Shown here: positions 8,438 to 16,081 of the stretch, piece after piece
Numbering within the stretch: position 1 is the stretch's first letter
How the letters are laid out: the number at the start of each line of letters is the position of its first letter
Assembly (NCBI RefSeq): GCF_000772045.1
Contig: NZ_CP009754.1
Location: 6,882,001-6,946,000 of the forward strand
Length of the DNA stretch: 64,000 nt
Source: Streptomyces sp. CCM_MD2014
GTDB lineage: Bacteria; Actinomycetota; Actinomycetes; Streptomycetales; Streptomycetaceae
Direction of reading: 5' to 3'
Program-made: the position numbers and the translations under genes
Notes under the pieces: model-generated
Databases searched by the model: none
The model's input: only the letters and a program-made list of their open reading frames with translations
What the model was told of the DNA's origin: nothing

Positions 8438-8443
8438 GGGCAC

Positions 8444-9061
8444 ATGAGCGAGAACAGTGACGAGGCGACCGCACCCCGTGTCGACTGGGACGCGCTGGCC
8501 GCCTCCTTCGACGACGAGCCGGACCACGGTCTGCGCGACGCGGGCGTACGACGGGCCTGGGCCGCCCGGCTGGCCTCCTGGCTGCCGGAGCGGCCCGGCG
8601 ACGTGCTCGACCTGGGCTGCGGCACCGGCAGCCTGTCACTGCTCGCGGCCGAACGGGGGCACCGCGTCACCGGCGTCGACCTCTCCCCGGCCATGGTGGA
8701 GCGGGCCAGGGCCAAACTCGCCGGTCGTGACGCGGTGTTCCTGACCGGTGACGCGGCGGCACCGCCCGTGGGCGAGCAGCGCTTCGACGCCGTGCTCGTG
8801 CGGCACGTGCTGTGGACCCTGCCCGACCCCGGCCGGGCACTGCGGCACTGGCGGCAGTTGCTGCGCCCCGGTGGGCGGCTGGTCCTGGTCGAGGGCGTGT
8901 GGGGAAGCGTCGCCCCGGTCGGCATACCCGCCGGCCGGCTCACCGCCCTGCTCGCCCCGCTCGCCGGGCAGGCCCGCGTGGAGCGGCTCTCGGACGACCC
9001 GTCGCTGTGGGGCAGGGAGGTCACGGACGAGCGGTACGCGGTGGTGGCGACATACGGATGA
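8444..9061 (+). CDS. class I SAM-dependent methyltransferase
   Basis: A 205-residue Rossmann-fold methyltransferase. Motif I is VLDLGCGTGSLSLLAAERG (residues about 48-66), followed by the acidic VTGVDLSPAMVERA loop and FDAVLVRHVLWTLPDPGRAL, then LLRPGGRLVLVEG. The substrate is unknown; the small size and lack of extra domains resemble ubiquinone/phospholipid-type methyltransferases. The ATG at 8444 has no Shine-Dalgarno, but a damage-type promoter element ends six bases upstream, consistent with leaderless, stress-inducible expression. This link to DNA damage is inferred from the promoter motif only. Confidence 0.87.
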   Translation: MSENSDEATAPRVDWDALAASFDDEPDHGLRDAGVRRAWAARLASWLPERPGDVLDLGCGTGSLSLLAAERGHRVTGVDLSPAMVERARAKLAGRDAVFLTGDAAAPPVGEQRFDAVLVRHVLWTLPDPGRALRHWRQLLRPGGRLVLVEGVWGSVAPVGIPAGRLTALLAPLAGQARVERLSDDPSLWGREVTDERYAVVATYG

Positions 9062-9088
9062 GCCGGGTGCCGCGCTGTGCGAGATGCG

Positions 9089-9589
9089 CTATGCCAGGAG
9101 GCGGGTGAAGCCGTCCCCGCGGGCCAGTCGCTCCAGTTCGTCGAGTGCGGCCACGGCGGCGCCGGCGGCCCGGGGGTCCCGGTCCGCCAGCCCGCTCCCG
9201 GCGAACTCGTCCTCGTCGAGCCGCCGTACGTCCGTGCCGTCGGCGGAGCGCCACAGGTCCAGGTCGAGGTCCTCGACGACCAGCTCGGTGCCGGTCACCT
9301 CGGCGGGGCGGGTGACGTCGCAGTACCAGCCCTTCAGCGCACCGGCCGCCGTGCGGACCTCCTTGACCGAGTACCACCGGTCGCGCCAGTAGTACTCGGT
9401 GAAGACGTCGCCGGCCTCGAAGCGCACGAAGCCGAAGTCGCGCACGCCGTCACCGGCCCAGGGGGCGCGGACGGCGACGCGGATGCCGTCGTCGTGCAGC
9501 AGCGTCGCCGCGTACCGGATCCTCGTGCGGCCCGCCTTGACCAGTACGACGCTCACCTCGGCCGACGGCTCAGCCGAGTTCGCGGACAT
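9089..9589 (-). CDS. DUF402 / FomD-like nucleotide hydrolase family protein
   Basis: A 166-residue DUF402-family protein. Conserved features include the tyrosine/aspartate-rich core EYYWRDRWYSVKEVRT, KGWYCDVTRPAEV and the acidic cluster VVEDLDLDLW, which in characterised members binds divalent metal for hydrolysis of nucleoside phosphates or phosphonate nucleotides. The substrate here is unknown. Its start overlaps the end of the upstream acetyltransferase gene by 20 bp, so the two form an operon. The pairing with a double GNAT does not reveal a pathway. Confidence 0.8.
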   Translation of the reverse strand: MSANSAEPSAEVSVVLVKAGRTRIRYAATLLHDDGIRVAVRAPWAGDGVRDFGFVRFEAGDVFTEYYWRDRWYSVKEVRTAAGALKGWYCDVTRPAEVTGTELVVEDLDLDLWRSADGTDVRRLDEDEFAGSGLADRDPRAAGAAVAALDELERLARGDGFTRLLA

Positions 9590-10496
9590 GACGCACCTCC
9601 GTCGCGCAGATCTCGTACCCGAGCCACTTGTTGATGGCGAGCATCGGGCCGTTGTCGGTGTCGTTGCCGGTGAGCGCCTCCGTGTACCCGGCCGCGCGGG
9701 CCCGGTGCAGCGAATCCGTCTTGGCGAGCTTGGCCAGGCCCCGGCCGCGCCGGTCGCGGACCGTGCCCGTCATCGCCGTCGAGTACCGGGTGCCGTCGGT
9801 GTAGGCGACGCTGAAGGCGGCCGGCCGGCCGTCCACGACCGCGACGGTGGTCAGTTCACGGTTGAGCAGCGGATGCCGCCAGGTCTCCGCCAGCCAGGTC
9901 TCGTAGTCCGTGAACGCGATGTCGACGTCGCCCGGTTCGTCCGCGACCGTCTCCGCGTCCAGTTCGAACATGGGCCGGGGGTCGTCCGCGAAGTCGGCCG
10001 CGGTGCGCAGTTCGACGCCCGGGGGAGGGGACCACAGCGGTGGCAGCACGGCCTTCGACAGGTCCAGCCGGAGGAAGTGCGCGGCACGCCGCCGTTCGTA
10101 GCCGTGGCGCTCGGCGAAGGCCAGGTTGGCGGGCCCGTCCAGCGCCCAGGCGTACAGCTTGGTCGCGCCCTCGCCGGTCAGGTACTCCTCGGACGTACGC
10201 ACCAGCAGACCGCCGGCACCGCGCCGCTCCCGCTCCGGGTGGACGTAGATGTTCAGGAAGGCCTGACCGGGCACCGGACTGTCGTGCACCAGCCCGATCT
10301 GGGCCGTGCCGATCACCTCCCCGTCCTCCTCCGCGACCAGGGAGCGGCTCCGGGCGTCCGGGTGGGTGTGGACGAGCCGGTGGACGACGGCTTCGGGCGT
10401 CCACAGGATGAACGGCAGGGCGCGATGGCGGACATGGGTGAAGGCCGCGAGGTCGGCCGGGTCGTCGGGACGCAGATCGCGTACGAGAACGGTCAT
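9570..10496 (-). CDS. double-domain GNAT acetyltransferase
   Basis: A 308-residue protein with two tandem GNAT folds. The N-terminal domain carries a clear acetyl-CoA motif (YVHPERERRGAGGLLVRTSEEY, residues about 83-104). The C-terminal domain has a second one (GTVRDRRGRGLAKLAKTDSL, about 256-275) followed by NGPMLAINKWLGYE. Such tandem GNATs resemble the MshD mycothiol synthase layout, but the sequence is not clearly MshD and that role is not claimed. The start ATG at 10496 gives the full N-terminal domain. The 3' end overlaps the DUF402 gene, indicating co-transcription. It is divergent from a GntR regulator at 10568, with only 71 bp between. Confidence 0.83.
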   Translation of the reverse strand: MTVLVRDLRPDDPADLAAFTHVRHRALPFILWTPEAVVHRLVHTHPDARSRSLVAEEDGEVIGTAQIGLVHDSPVPGQAFLNIYVHPERERRGAGGLLVRTSEEYLTGEGATKLYAWALDGPANLAFAERHGYERRRAAHFLRLDLSKAVLPPLWSPPPGVELRTAADFADDPRPMFELDAETVADEPGDVDIAFTDYETWLAETWRHPLLNRELTTVAVVDGRPAAFSVAYTDGTRYSTAMTGTVRDRRGRGLAKLAKTDSLHRARAAGYTEALTGNDTDNGPMLAINKWLGYEICATEVRHVRELG

Positions 10497-10567
10497 GAGG
10501 GCGCACGCTACGGCGGCCGGGCGGTCCGGTGCCTCTGATTTTCCCGGGGGTACGGGACAATCGGAGG

Positions 10568-10933
10568 GTGACCTTGAAGATCCGTATCGACGACGGCACG
10601 CCGCCCTACGAGCAGGTGCGCGCGCAGATCTCCGAACAGGCGCGGTCGGGCGCCCTGCCGGTCGGTTACCGGCTGCCCACCGTCCGCGGACTGGCCGAGA
10701 CCCTCGGGCTCGCCGCGAACACGGTCGCCAAGGCGTACCGGGCGCTGGAGGCGGACGGGGTGATCGAGACGCGGGGGCGCAACGGAACGTTCGTCGCTGC
10801 GGCGGGCTCTGCGGCGGAGCGGGAGGTTGCCGAGGCGGCGCGCGGGTATGCCGAGCGGGCCCGGCGGCTCGGGGTGTCGGAGGAGGAGGCGCTCGGGGCC
10901 GTGCGGGACGCCCTGCGGGCGGTTTACGGGTGA
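10568..10933 (+). CDS. GntR-family regulator, YtrA subfamily
   Basis: A 121-residue short GntR protein: an N-terminal winged helix (GTPPYEQVRAQISEQARSGALPVGYRLPTVRGLAETLGLAANTVAKAYRALEADGVIET) and only a short C-terminal helical tail, as in the YtrA subgroup. No effector-binding domain of the FadR, HutC or MocR type is present. The GTG start is preceded by GGAGG only two bases away, too close for efficient initiation, so a leaderless start is possible. It is divergent from the GNAT-DUF402 pair, which it may control. YtrA regulators usually lie with ABC transporters, but none is adjacent here. Confidence 0.85.
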   Translation: MTLKIRIDDGTPPYEQVRAQISEQARSGALPVGYRLPTVRGLAETLGLAANTVAKAYRALEADGVIETRGRNGTFVAAAGSAAEREVAEAARGYAERARRLGVSEEEALGAVRDALRAVYG

Positions 10934-10950
10934 GCGCCGCCCGGGTGTGT

Positions 10951-11037
10951 CGCTTTCCGGCTGCGGGGTCGTCGTGGCTGGTCGCGCCCACGCGGCGGAG
11001 CCGCACATGTCTCAGCCCCGCGCCCCTTCGGGGGGCG
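10951..11037. repeat. dispersed Streptomyces intergenic repeat with terminal hairpin
   Basis: The stretch contains GTCGTGGCTGGTCGCGCCCA, CGCGGCGGAGCCGCA and CCCCGCGCCCCTTCGGGG, a combination recalled as very common between Streptomyces genes. The end folds as CGCCCC-TTCG-GGGGCG, a terminator-like hairpin. The element runs into the last codons and stop of the convergent DUF72 gene. Confidence 0.6.
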
Positions 11038-11782
11038 TCCGGGTGACCGTCAGGCTTGACGCGCGCGCCGATTGTGCGAACGTCGCGGCGTCCTGTACGG
11101 CCGCCGCGTTCGGGTCGTTGTTGAAGTAGGCGTAGACGTCGCTCGTGCCCGGCCAGGTCGACGTGATGCGGGTGAGCCACGTCGACAGTGACCGGCGGCC
11201 GTAGTGCGGCCATGCCGCGGCCCGGCCCTCGTGGAAGCGGACGTAGCCCCAGTCGGTGGTGCGCCAGAGGGGCGTGGCCGGGCGGGCTCGGACGTCCGCC
11301 CAGCACAGGGCAGCGTGCCGGGAGACCAGGACCTCGTGGACCTCGGGTGTCCACCACGACGCGTGCCGGGGTTCCACCGCGACCCGGGTGCCGGGCGGGA
11401 AACAGGCGAGGCAGGTGTCCAGGAGTGCCGGGTCGGCGCGCAGGGTCGGCGGCAGTTGCAGCAGGACGGGGCCGAGGCGGTCGCCCAGACCGGCCGCGTG
11501 GGTCATCAGGCGGTCGACCGGTTCCGCCGGGTCGCGCAGGCGTTTGATGTGCGTCAGATAGCGGCTCGCCTTGACCGCGACCGTGAAGTCCGGCGGCAGC
11601 CGCTCGCGCCACGCCGCGAAGGTCTCCCGGGCGGGCAGGCGGTAGAAGGCGTTGTTGATCTCGACCGTCGCGAAGGCGGCCGCGTAGTGGTCCAGCCAGC
11701 GCCGGACCGGCAGACCGGGCGGGTAGAAGGCGTCCCGCCAGTCCCGGTACTGCCAGCCCGACGTGCCGACGAACAGGGGCAT
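11012..11782 (-). CDS. DUF72 (YecE-like) TIM-barrel protein
   Basis: A 256-residue DUF72-family protein. Hallmarks are the N-terminal MPLFVGTSGWQYRDWR, the VEINNAFYRLP segment, FTVAVKASRYLTHIKRL, LGPVLLQLPP, VAVEPRHASW and the C-terminal DVYAYFNNDPNAAAVQDA. The family adopts a TIM-barrel fold; its biochemical function remains unknown. The start gives the canonical N-terminus. Its last residues (PPEGARG) are encoded inside a dispersed repeat, so the C-terminus may differ between species. It follows an AAA ATPase gene on the same strand after 20 bp, suggesting co-transcription. Confidence 0.9.
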   Translation of the reverse strand: MPLFVGTSGWQYRDWRDAFYPPGLPVRRWLDHYAAAFATVEINNAFYRLPARETFAAWRERLPPDFTVAVKASRYLTHIKRLRDPAEPVDRLMTHAAGLGDRLGPVLLQLPPTLRADPALLDTCLACFPPGTRVAVEPRHASWWTPEVHEVLVSRHAALCWADVRARPATPLWRTTDWGYVRFHEGRAAAWPHYGRRSLSTWLTRITSTWPGTSDVYAYFNNDPNAAAVQDAATFAQSARASSLTVTRTPPEGARG

Positions 11783-11802
11783 GCCCCCATCAAAGCACCG
11801 CG

Positions 11803-12897
11803 TTACAGATACAGCCCGGCGTCCGCTCCCGCGCGCGGCTCCGGCAGCGCGGTCGGCGAGGTGCCCCGCCGCAGCGCGAACAGCTCCGCCAGCGTCGCGC
11901 CCTCGCGCCCGACGCCTTCCTCGGTGCCGAGCCAGTCCACCGCCTCCCGGCGGGTGAGCGGACCGACCTCGATACGGGCCAGGCAGCGGCCGGGGCGGAC
12001 GACGGCGGGGTGCAGGCGCTCGAGGTCCTCGTTGGTCGTGACGCCCACCAGGACGTTGCGGCCCTGGCCGAGGAGCCCGTCGGTGAGGTTCAGCAGCCGG
12101 GAGAGTGCCTGGCCCGCCGTGTGCTTGGCCTCGCCGCGGATCAGTTCGTCGCAGTCCTCCAGCAACAGCAGCCGCCAGCGGCCCTTGCCCGCCGCGTCCT
12201 CCTCGCCGATGGCGATGTCCATCAGATAGCCGACGTCGGAGAAGAGCCGCTCCGGGTCGAGGACGCAGTCCACCTGGCACCAGTCCCGCCAGGAGCGGGC
12301 CAGTGTGCGCAGCGCGGAGGTCTTGCCGGTGCCCGGCGGGCCGTGCAGGAGCAGCAGCCGGCCCGCGATGTCCTCGGGCGTCGTCTTCATCAGACCGTCC
12401 ATCGCCTCCGCGACCGGCGCCGTGTAGTTGGCCCGGACCTCGTCCCAGGTGCCCGCGGCGATCTGACGGGTGGTGCGGTGCGGGCCGCGCCGCGGGGATA
12501 CGTACCAGAAGCCCATCGTCACGTTCTCCGGCTGCGGTTCGGGCTCGTCCGCCGCCCCGTCCGTCGCCTGGCCCAGTACCTTCTCGGCGAGGTCGGCGCT
12601 GGTCGCCGTCACCGTGACGTCTGCGCCGCGGTTCCAGCGCGAGACGAGCAGGGTCCAGCCCTCGCCCTCCGCCAGGGTGGCGCTGCGGTCGTCGTCGCGG
12701 GCGATCCGCAGGACGCGTGCGCCGGGCGGCAGCAGCGTGGCACCGGACCGTACGCGGTCGATGTTCGCCGCGTGCGAGTACGGCTGCTCACCCGTGGCGA
12801 AACGGCCGAGGAACAGCGCGTCGACGACGTCGGACGGGGAGTCGCTGTCGTCCACGTTGAGCCGGATCGGCAGGACTTCGTGCGGGTTCACGGACAT
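11803..12897 (-). CDS. AAA-family ATPase with DUF5925-like N-terminal domain
   Basis: A 364-residue protein. The first 130 residues resemble the DUF5925 region found in actinobacterial ATPases (PIRLNVDDSDSPSDVVDALFLG). The AAA module has Walker A GPPGTGKT at 186-193, Walker B LLLLEDCDE near 243-251, a sensor-1-like VLVGVTTNEDLERLHPAVVRPGR and an arginine finger. This pattern is closest to AAA proteins of the Bcs1/CDC48 group. The GTPase-like use and substrate are unknown. The ATG was chosen at the family start MSVNPHEV. It is followed 20 bp later by the DUF72 gene on the same strand. Confidence 0.85.
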   Translation of the reverse strand: MSVNPHEVLPIRLNVDDSDSPSDVVDALFLGRFATGEQPYSHAANIDRVRSGATLLPPGARVLRIARDDDRSATLAEGEGWTLLVSRWNRGADVTVTATSADLAEKVLGQATDGAADEPEPQPENVTMGFWYVSPRRGPHRTTRQIAAGTWDEVRANYTAPVAEAMDGLMKTTPEDIAGRLLLLHGPPGTGKTSALRTLARSWRDWCQVDCVLDPERLFSDVGYLMDIAIGEEDAAGKGRWRLLLLEDCDELIRGEAKHTAGQALSRLLNLTDGLLGQGRNVLVGVTTNEDLERLHPAVVRPGRCLARIEVGPLTRREAVDWLGTEEGVGREGATLAELFALRRGTSPTALPEPRAGADAGLYL

Positions 12898-13023
12898 GCC
12901 GCCATGATCCGGCACCCGGCCCCCGCCCGCACCCGCTTTCCCGGGCATGCGCGTCGCCCCGGCCTCGACGTGCCGCCCCCGGTCTCCACTCTCACCCCCT
13001 CTGATTTCGTCCGAAGTTGAACG

Positions 13024-13052
13024 AGTGTCAGCCAATTTTTGGCATGGACACT
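13024..13052. promoter_or_regulatory. composite inverted repeat upstream of SGNH esterase
   Basis: Two nested arms pair: AGTGTC with GACACT, and GCCAA with TTGGC around a TTT centre. A third small dyad CCAC-GGTT-GTGG lies downstream at 13077-13088. The 29-bp element is 61 bp before the start and is a good operator or structured-leader candidate; the binding factor is unknown. Confidence 0.45.
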
Positions 13053-13113
13053 TCCTATCAACGCGCGTAGCCGCTACCACGGTTGTGGCAGCAATCCTGC
13101 TAAGGGAGGTTCC

Positions 13114-13920
13114 ATGAGACGTTCCCGACTTGTCGGCTTCCTGAGTTCACTCCTCCTCGCCGCCGGCGCCGCCCTCACCGGGGCCGCGACCGCCCAGGCG
13201 GCCCAACCCGCCGCAGCCGACGGCTATGTGGCCCTCGGCGACTCCTACTCCTCCGGGGTCGGAGCGGGCAGCTACATCGGCTCCAGCGGCGACTGCAAGC
13301 GCAGTACGAAGTCCCACCCGTACCTGTGGGCGGCCGCCCACTCACCCTCCACGTTCGACTTCACCGCCTGCTCCGGCGCCCGTACGGGTGATGTTCTCGC
13401 CGGACAGCTCGGACCGCTCAGCTCCGCCACCGGCCTCGTCTCCATCAGTATCGGCGGCAACGACGCGGGCTTCGCCGACGTCATGACGACGTGTGTGCTC
13501 CAGTCCGAGAGCTCCTGTCTGTCGAGGATCGCCACCGCCGAGGCCTACGTCGACTCGACGCTGCCCGGCAAGCTCGACGGCGTCTACTCGGCGATCGGCG
13601 ACAAGGCCCCGAACGCCCACGTCGTCGTCATCGGCTACCCGCGCTTCTACAAGCTCGGCACCAGCTGCATCGGCCTGTCCGAGACCAAGCGGAAGGCGAT
13701 CAACGACGCCTCCGACCACCTCAACACCGTCATCGCCCAGCGCGTCGCCGCCCACGGCTTCACCTTCGGCGACGTCCGCACCACCTTCACCGGCCACGAG
13801 CTGTGTTCCGGCAGCCCCTGGCTGCACAGCGTCAACTGGCTGAACATCGGCGAGTCGTACCACCCCACCGCGGCCGGCCAGTCCGGTGGCTACCTGCCGG
13901 TCCTCAACGGCGCCGCCTGA
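13114..13920 (+). CDS. secreted SGNH-hydrolase esterase/lipase
   Basis: A 268-residue secreted GDSL lipase. A Sec signal peptide covers about residues 1-33 (ending AQAAQPAAA). SGNH blocks are intact: nucleophile GDSYSSG with Ser44, the block III motif GGND with Asn116, and the block V histidine His250 in GESYHP. Six cysteines in the mature chain fit three disulfides. From memory this matches the structurally studied S. coelicolor SGNH lipase and the S. rimosus lipase family, where a Ser-His dyad operates. The start has AAGGGAGG six bases upstream. A composite palindrome precedes the gene and a strong hairpin follows it. Confidence 0.95.
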   Translation: MRRSRLVGFLSSLLLAAGAALTGAATAQAAQPAAADGYVALGDSYSSGVGAGSYIGSSGDCKRSTKSHPYLWAAAHSPSTFDFTACSGARTGDVLAGQLGPLSSATGLVSISIGGNDAGFADVMTTCVLQSESSCLSRIATAEAYVDSTLPGKLDGVYSAIGDKAPNAHVVVIGYPRFYKLGTSCIGLSETKRKAINDASDHLNTVIAQRVAAHGFTFGDVRTTFTGHELCSGSPWLHSVNWLNIGESYHPTAAGQSGGYLPVLNGAA

Positions 13921-13946
13921 CCGGAGCGGAAGGAGAAGGAGAAGCG

Positions 13947-13981
13947 GAGCCGGAGTTCCCCGCTCGCGGGGTCTCCGGCTC
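13947..13981 (+). terminator. terminator hairpin after SGNH esterase
   Basis: GAGCCGGAG at 13947-13955 pairs with CTCCGGCTC at 13973-13981, with further CCCC/GGGG pairing inside. It lies 27 bp after the stop codon. No T-run follows, as is common in Streptomyces. Confidence 0.7.
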
Positions 13982-14125
13982 TGCCGCACCCTCCGACGGA
14001 ACCAATCCGGCCCGGTGACTGGCGTTTTCGGGCCGCCGGTCCGTAACCCCTGCCGAGGGCGCGCGCGACGCGTGCCCGCGACGACGTCGGCGGACCGGGG
14101 GCGAGGTCCGCGGAAAGGGGGACCG

Positions 14126-14668
14126 GTGGAGGCGGACGAGCTGCTGACGCTCGTGGCGGACGGCGACCAGAAGGCCTTCGAGGAGCTGTACGGACTGGTG
14201 TCGGGTCCGGTGTTCGGACTCGTGCGGCGGGTGGTGCGCGACCCCTCCCAGTCGGAGGAGGTCACGCAGGAGGTGCTGCTCGAACTGTGGCGGTCCGCCG
14301 CGCGGTTCGACCCGGACCGGGGAAGCGCGCTGTCGTGGATCCTCACCGTCGCCCACCGCCGCGCCGTCGACCGGGTGCGCAGCGCCCGCGCGGCCGGCGA
14401 ACGCGACCGGCGCGAGGCGCGCCGCGCCCACCACCCCGCCTACGACCAGGTCTCGGAAGAGGTCGAGGCCGGACTCGAACGCGAGTGGGTGCGCCGCTGC
14501 CTGGACCGGCTGACCGCCCTGCAGCGCCAGTCGGTCACCCTCGCCTACTACGACGGCTACACCTACCGGGAGGTGGCCGAGCGCCTCCGCCTCCCGCTGG
14601 GCACGGTGAAGACGAGAATGAGAGACGGGCTGGGCCGTCTGCGCGACTGCCTGGGCGGTGCCGCGTGA
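14126..14668 (+). CDS. sigK: ECF sigma factor, SigK type
   Basis: A 180-residue extracytoplasmic-function sigma factor. Region 2 is seen as DGDQKAFEELYGLVSGPVFGLVRRVVRDPSQSEEVTQEVLLELWRSAARFDPDRGSALSWILTVAHRRAVDRVR in residues 10-85, and region 4 as LTALQRQSVTLAYYDGYTYREVAERLRLPLGTVKTRMRDGL near 127-168. The following gene encodes an RskA-like anti-sigma factor whose GTG overlaps this stop, the typical SigK-RskA pair in which the regulator is released by membrane-linked signals. The GTG start has AAAGGGGG five bases before it. The symbol rests on family resemblance and the partner gene, not on a proven regulon. Confidence 0.88.
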   Translation: MEADELLTLVADGDQKAFEELYGLVSGPVFGLVRRVVRDPSQSEEVTQEVLLELWRSAARFDPDRGSALSWILTVAHRRAVDRVRSARAAGERDRREARRAHHPAYDQVSEEVEAGLEREWVRRCLDRLTALQRQSVTLAYYDGYTYREVAERLRLPLGTVKTRMRDGLGRLRDCLGGAA

Positions 14669-15483
14669 GTCCCGCCCGCCGACTGCCGTGCCGCCGCCGC
14701 GGCGCCCTCCACTCGCTCGCGGCCCCCTACGCCCTGGACGCCCTGGACGGCGCCGAACGGGTCCGTTTCGAACGGCACCTGGAGGGCTGCGAGCGCTGCG
14801 CCGCCGAGGTGCGGGCACTGTCCGAGGACGCCGTCCGGCTGGCCTGGTCCACGGCCGCCCCCGCGCCGCCCGCCCTGCGCGAACGGGTCCTGGCCGCCGT
14901 ACGCACCGCCGCGCAGGAGCCCGCGCCCTCGGCCGGGCCCGCCCTGCGGCTGCCCGCCCACGTGTGGGGCGGCCGGCCGCGGGCCGGGCGCTCCCGCCGG
15001 TCCGGGGCGCGCCCGCTGCTCGTGCCGTTCACCACGGCGACGGCCGCCGCCGCGCTCGTGGTCGCCTCCCTCTTCGCCGTCCAGGCGGACCGCACCCAGG
15101 GCGAGCTGGACTCCGCACGGGAGAGGGCGCGTGACATCGCCCACGTTCTCGCGGCCCCGGACGCCCGCGCCACCAGGGGAGCGGACGAGAGGGGCCGCGG
15201 TGTCGCGGTGGTGGCCTCCGCTTCCGAGGGGCGCGCGGTGGTCACCCTGAGCGGGTACGGCGAGCCGCCGGGCGACCGCGTGCGCCAGCTGTGGCTGATG
15301 CGCCCCGGCGCCGAGCCGCGCTCCCTCGGGCTCCTCGACGGCGACACGCCCCTGGTGGCGTCCGGCCTGAGCCGCTCGGCCACGTCACTCGCGGTGACGG
15401 TCGAACCCGCCAGGGGGTCGGCCAGGCCGACGAGTGAGCCGGTTGTCCAACTCGCCCTGGAATCTGTCGGATTCGGAGAGTAA
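14665..15483 (+). CDS. rskA: RskA-type membrane anti-sigma factor
   Basis: A 272-residue anti-sigma factor for the sigma factor just upstream (GTGA overlap). The N-terminal zinc-binding anti-sigma domain holds His38-x3-Cys42-x2-Cys45. A single membrane segment follows near residues 111-135 (TTATAAAALVVASLFAV). The extracellular RskA domain carries VVTLSGYGEPPGDRVRQLWLMRPG and ends AVTVEPARGSARPTSEPVVQL, typical of the family. In mycobacteria such proteins are cleaved by regulated proteolysis to free SigK; here this is inferred. No protease gene is adjacent. Confidence 0.9.
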   Translation: MSPARRLPCRRRGALHSLAAPYALDALDGAERVRFERHLEGCERCAAEVRALSEDAVRLAWSTAAPAPPALRERVLAAVRTAAQEPAPSAGPALRLPAHVWGGRPRAGRSRRSGARPLLVPFTTATAAAALVVASLFAVQADRTQGELDSARERARDIAHVLAAPDARATRGADERGRGVAVVASASEGRAVVTLSGYGEPPGDRVRQLWLMRPGAEPRSLGLLDGDTPLVASGLSRSATSLAVTVEPARGSARPTSEPVVQLALESVGFGE

Positions 15484-15598
15484 TCGTCAACCCCCTTACG
15501 GGGAAGGTGAATCCTGTGACCGCGATACACGCATGCCGTACCGGGGCGATAGGGTTACCCTGCCCGGGCCGGGTGGACTCGTACGGGTGGGGAGTGAC

Positions 15599-15868
15599 AT
15601 GGAACAGATAACAGTGCGCAGCAGGGCAAGGGTCCCTGCGATCACCTGCGGCAGCAGCGCGAGCAGTTCGCGCCTCGACCGTCATCTCGCGGTACTCGGA
15701 GGGCCCGCCCTCCCGCCCCGGGAGACCGTGGAGGCGACGTCGCTGATGCGTGAGCTGACCGCGCGTGAGCCCGCGCACAAGCCCAGCAACAGGGGCGCCC
15801 GGGTACGCCGCGTCTCGCTGTTCGCGCCGCTGCGCCGACTGCGCCGTTCGCTGTTCGGCGGCAACTGA
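15599..15868 (+). CDS. small basic hypothetical protein (89 aa)
   Basis: An 89-residue protein with GGGGAG five bases before its ATG. The product contains a RLDRHLAVLGGPALPP segment and a strongly basic C-terminal helix (RRVSLFAPLRRLRRSLFGG) that could be amphipathic and bind nucleic acid or membrane. No signal peptide or known domain is evident. It lies 115 bp after the anti-sigma gene on the same strand, but an upstream promoter is possible. I do not recognise a function; it resembles short conserved Streptomyces hypothetical proteins. Confidence 0.6.
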   Translation: MEQITVRSRARVPAITCGSSASSSRLDRHLAVLGGPALPPRETVEATSLMRELTAREPAHKPSNRGARVRRVSLFAPLRRLRRSLFGGN

Positions 15869-16081
15869 GGCCCGCGCGCCGGTGGTCACACCTCCCGGCG
15901 CGGCGCCGCCGCACTCGTCCGTCATCCCCACGGCACGCAGCGGCGCCCCGGTGTGCTCCCCGAGCGCGGACCGTCCCCGATGGACCCGACCCCCTGCGTC
16001 CGTCCCGTACGCCTTCTCGCCCTCCCGTGCCGCGTCCGCGTCCCGCCGTCTCCCCACCGGCGGTGACGCGCCCCGGCTCGT

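Noticed and set aside
9570..11612. A 680-residue open frame extending upstream of the double GNAT
   Set aside because: Only the last 308 residues have GNAT motifs; the upstream part is compositionally random and overlaps the GntR and DUF72 genes.
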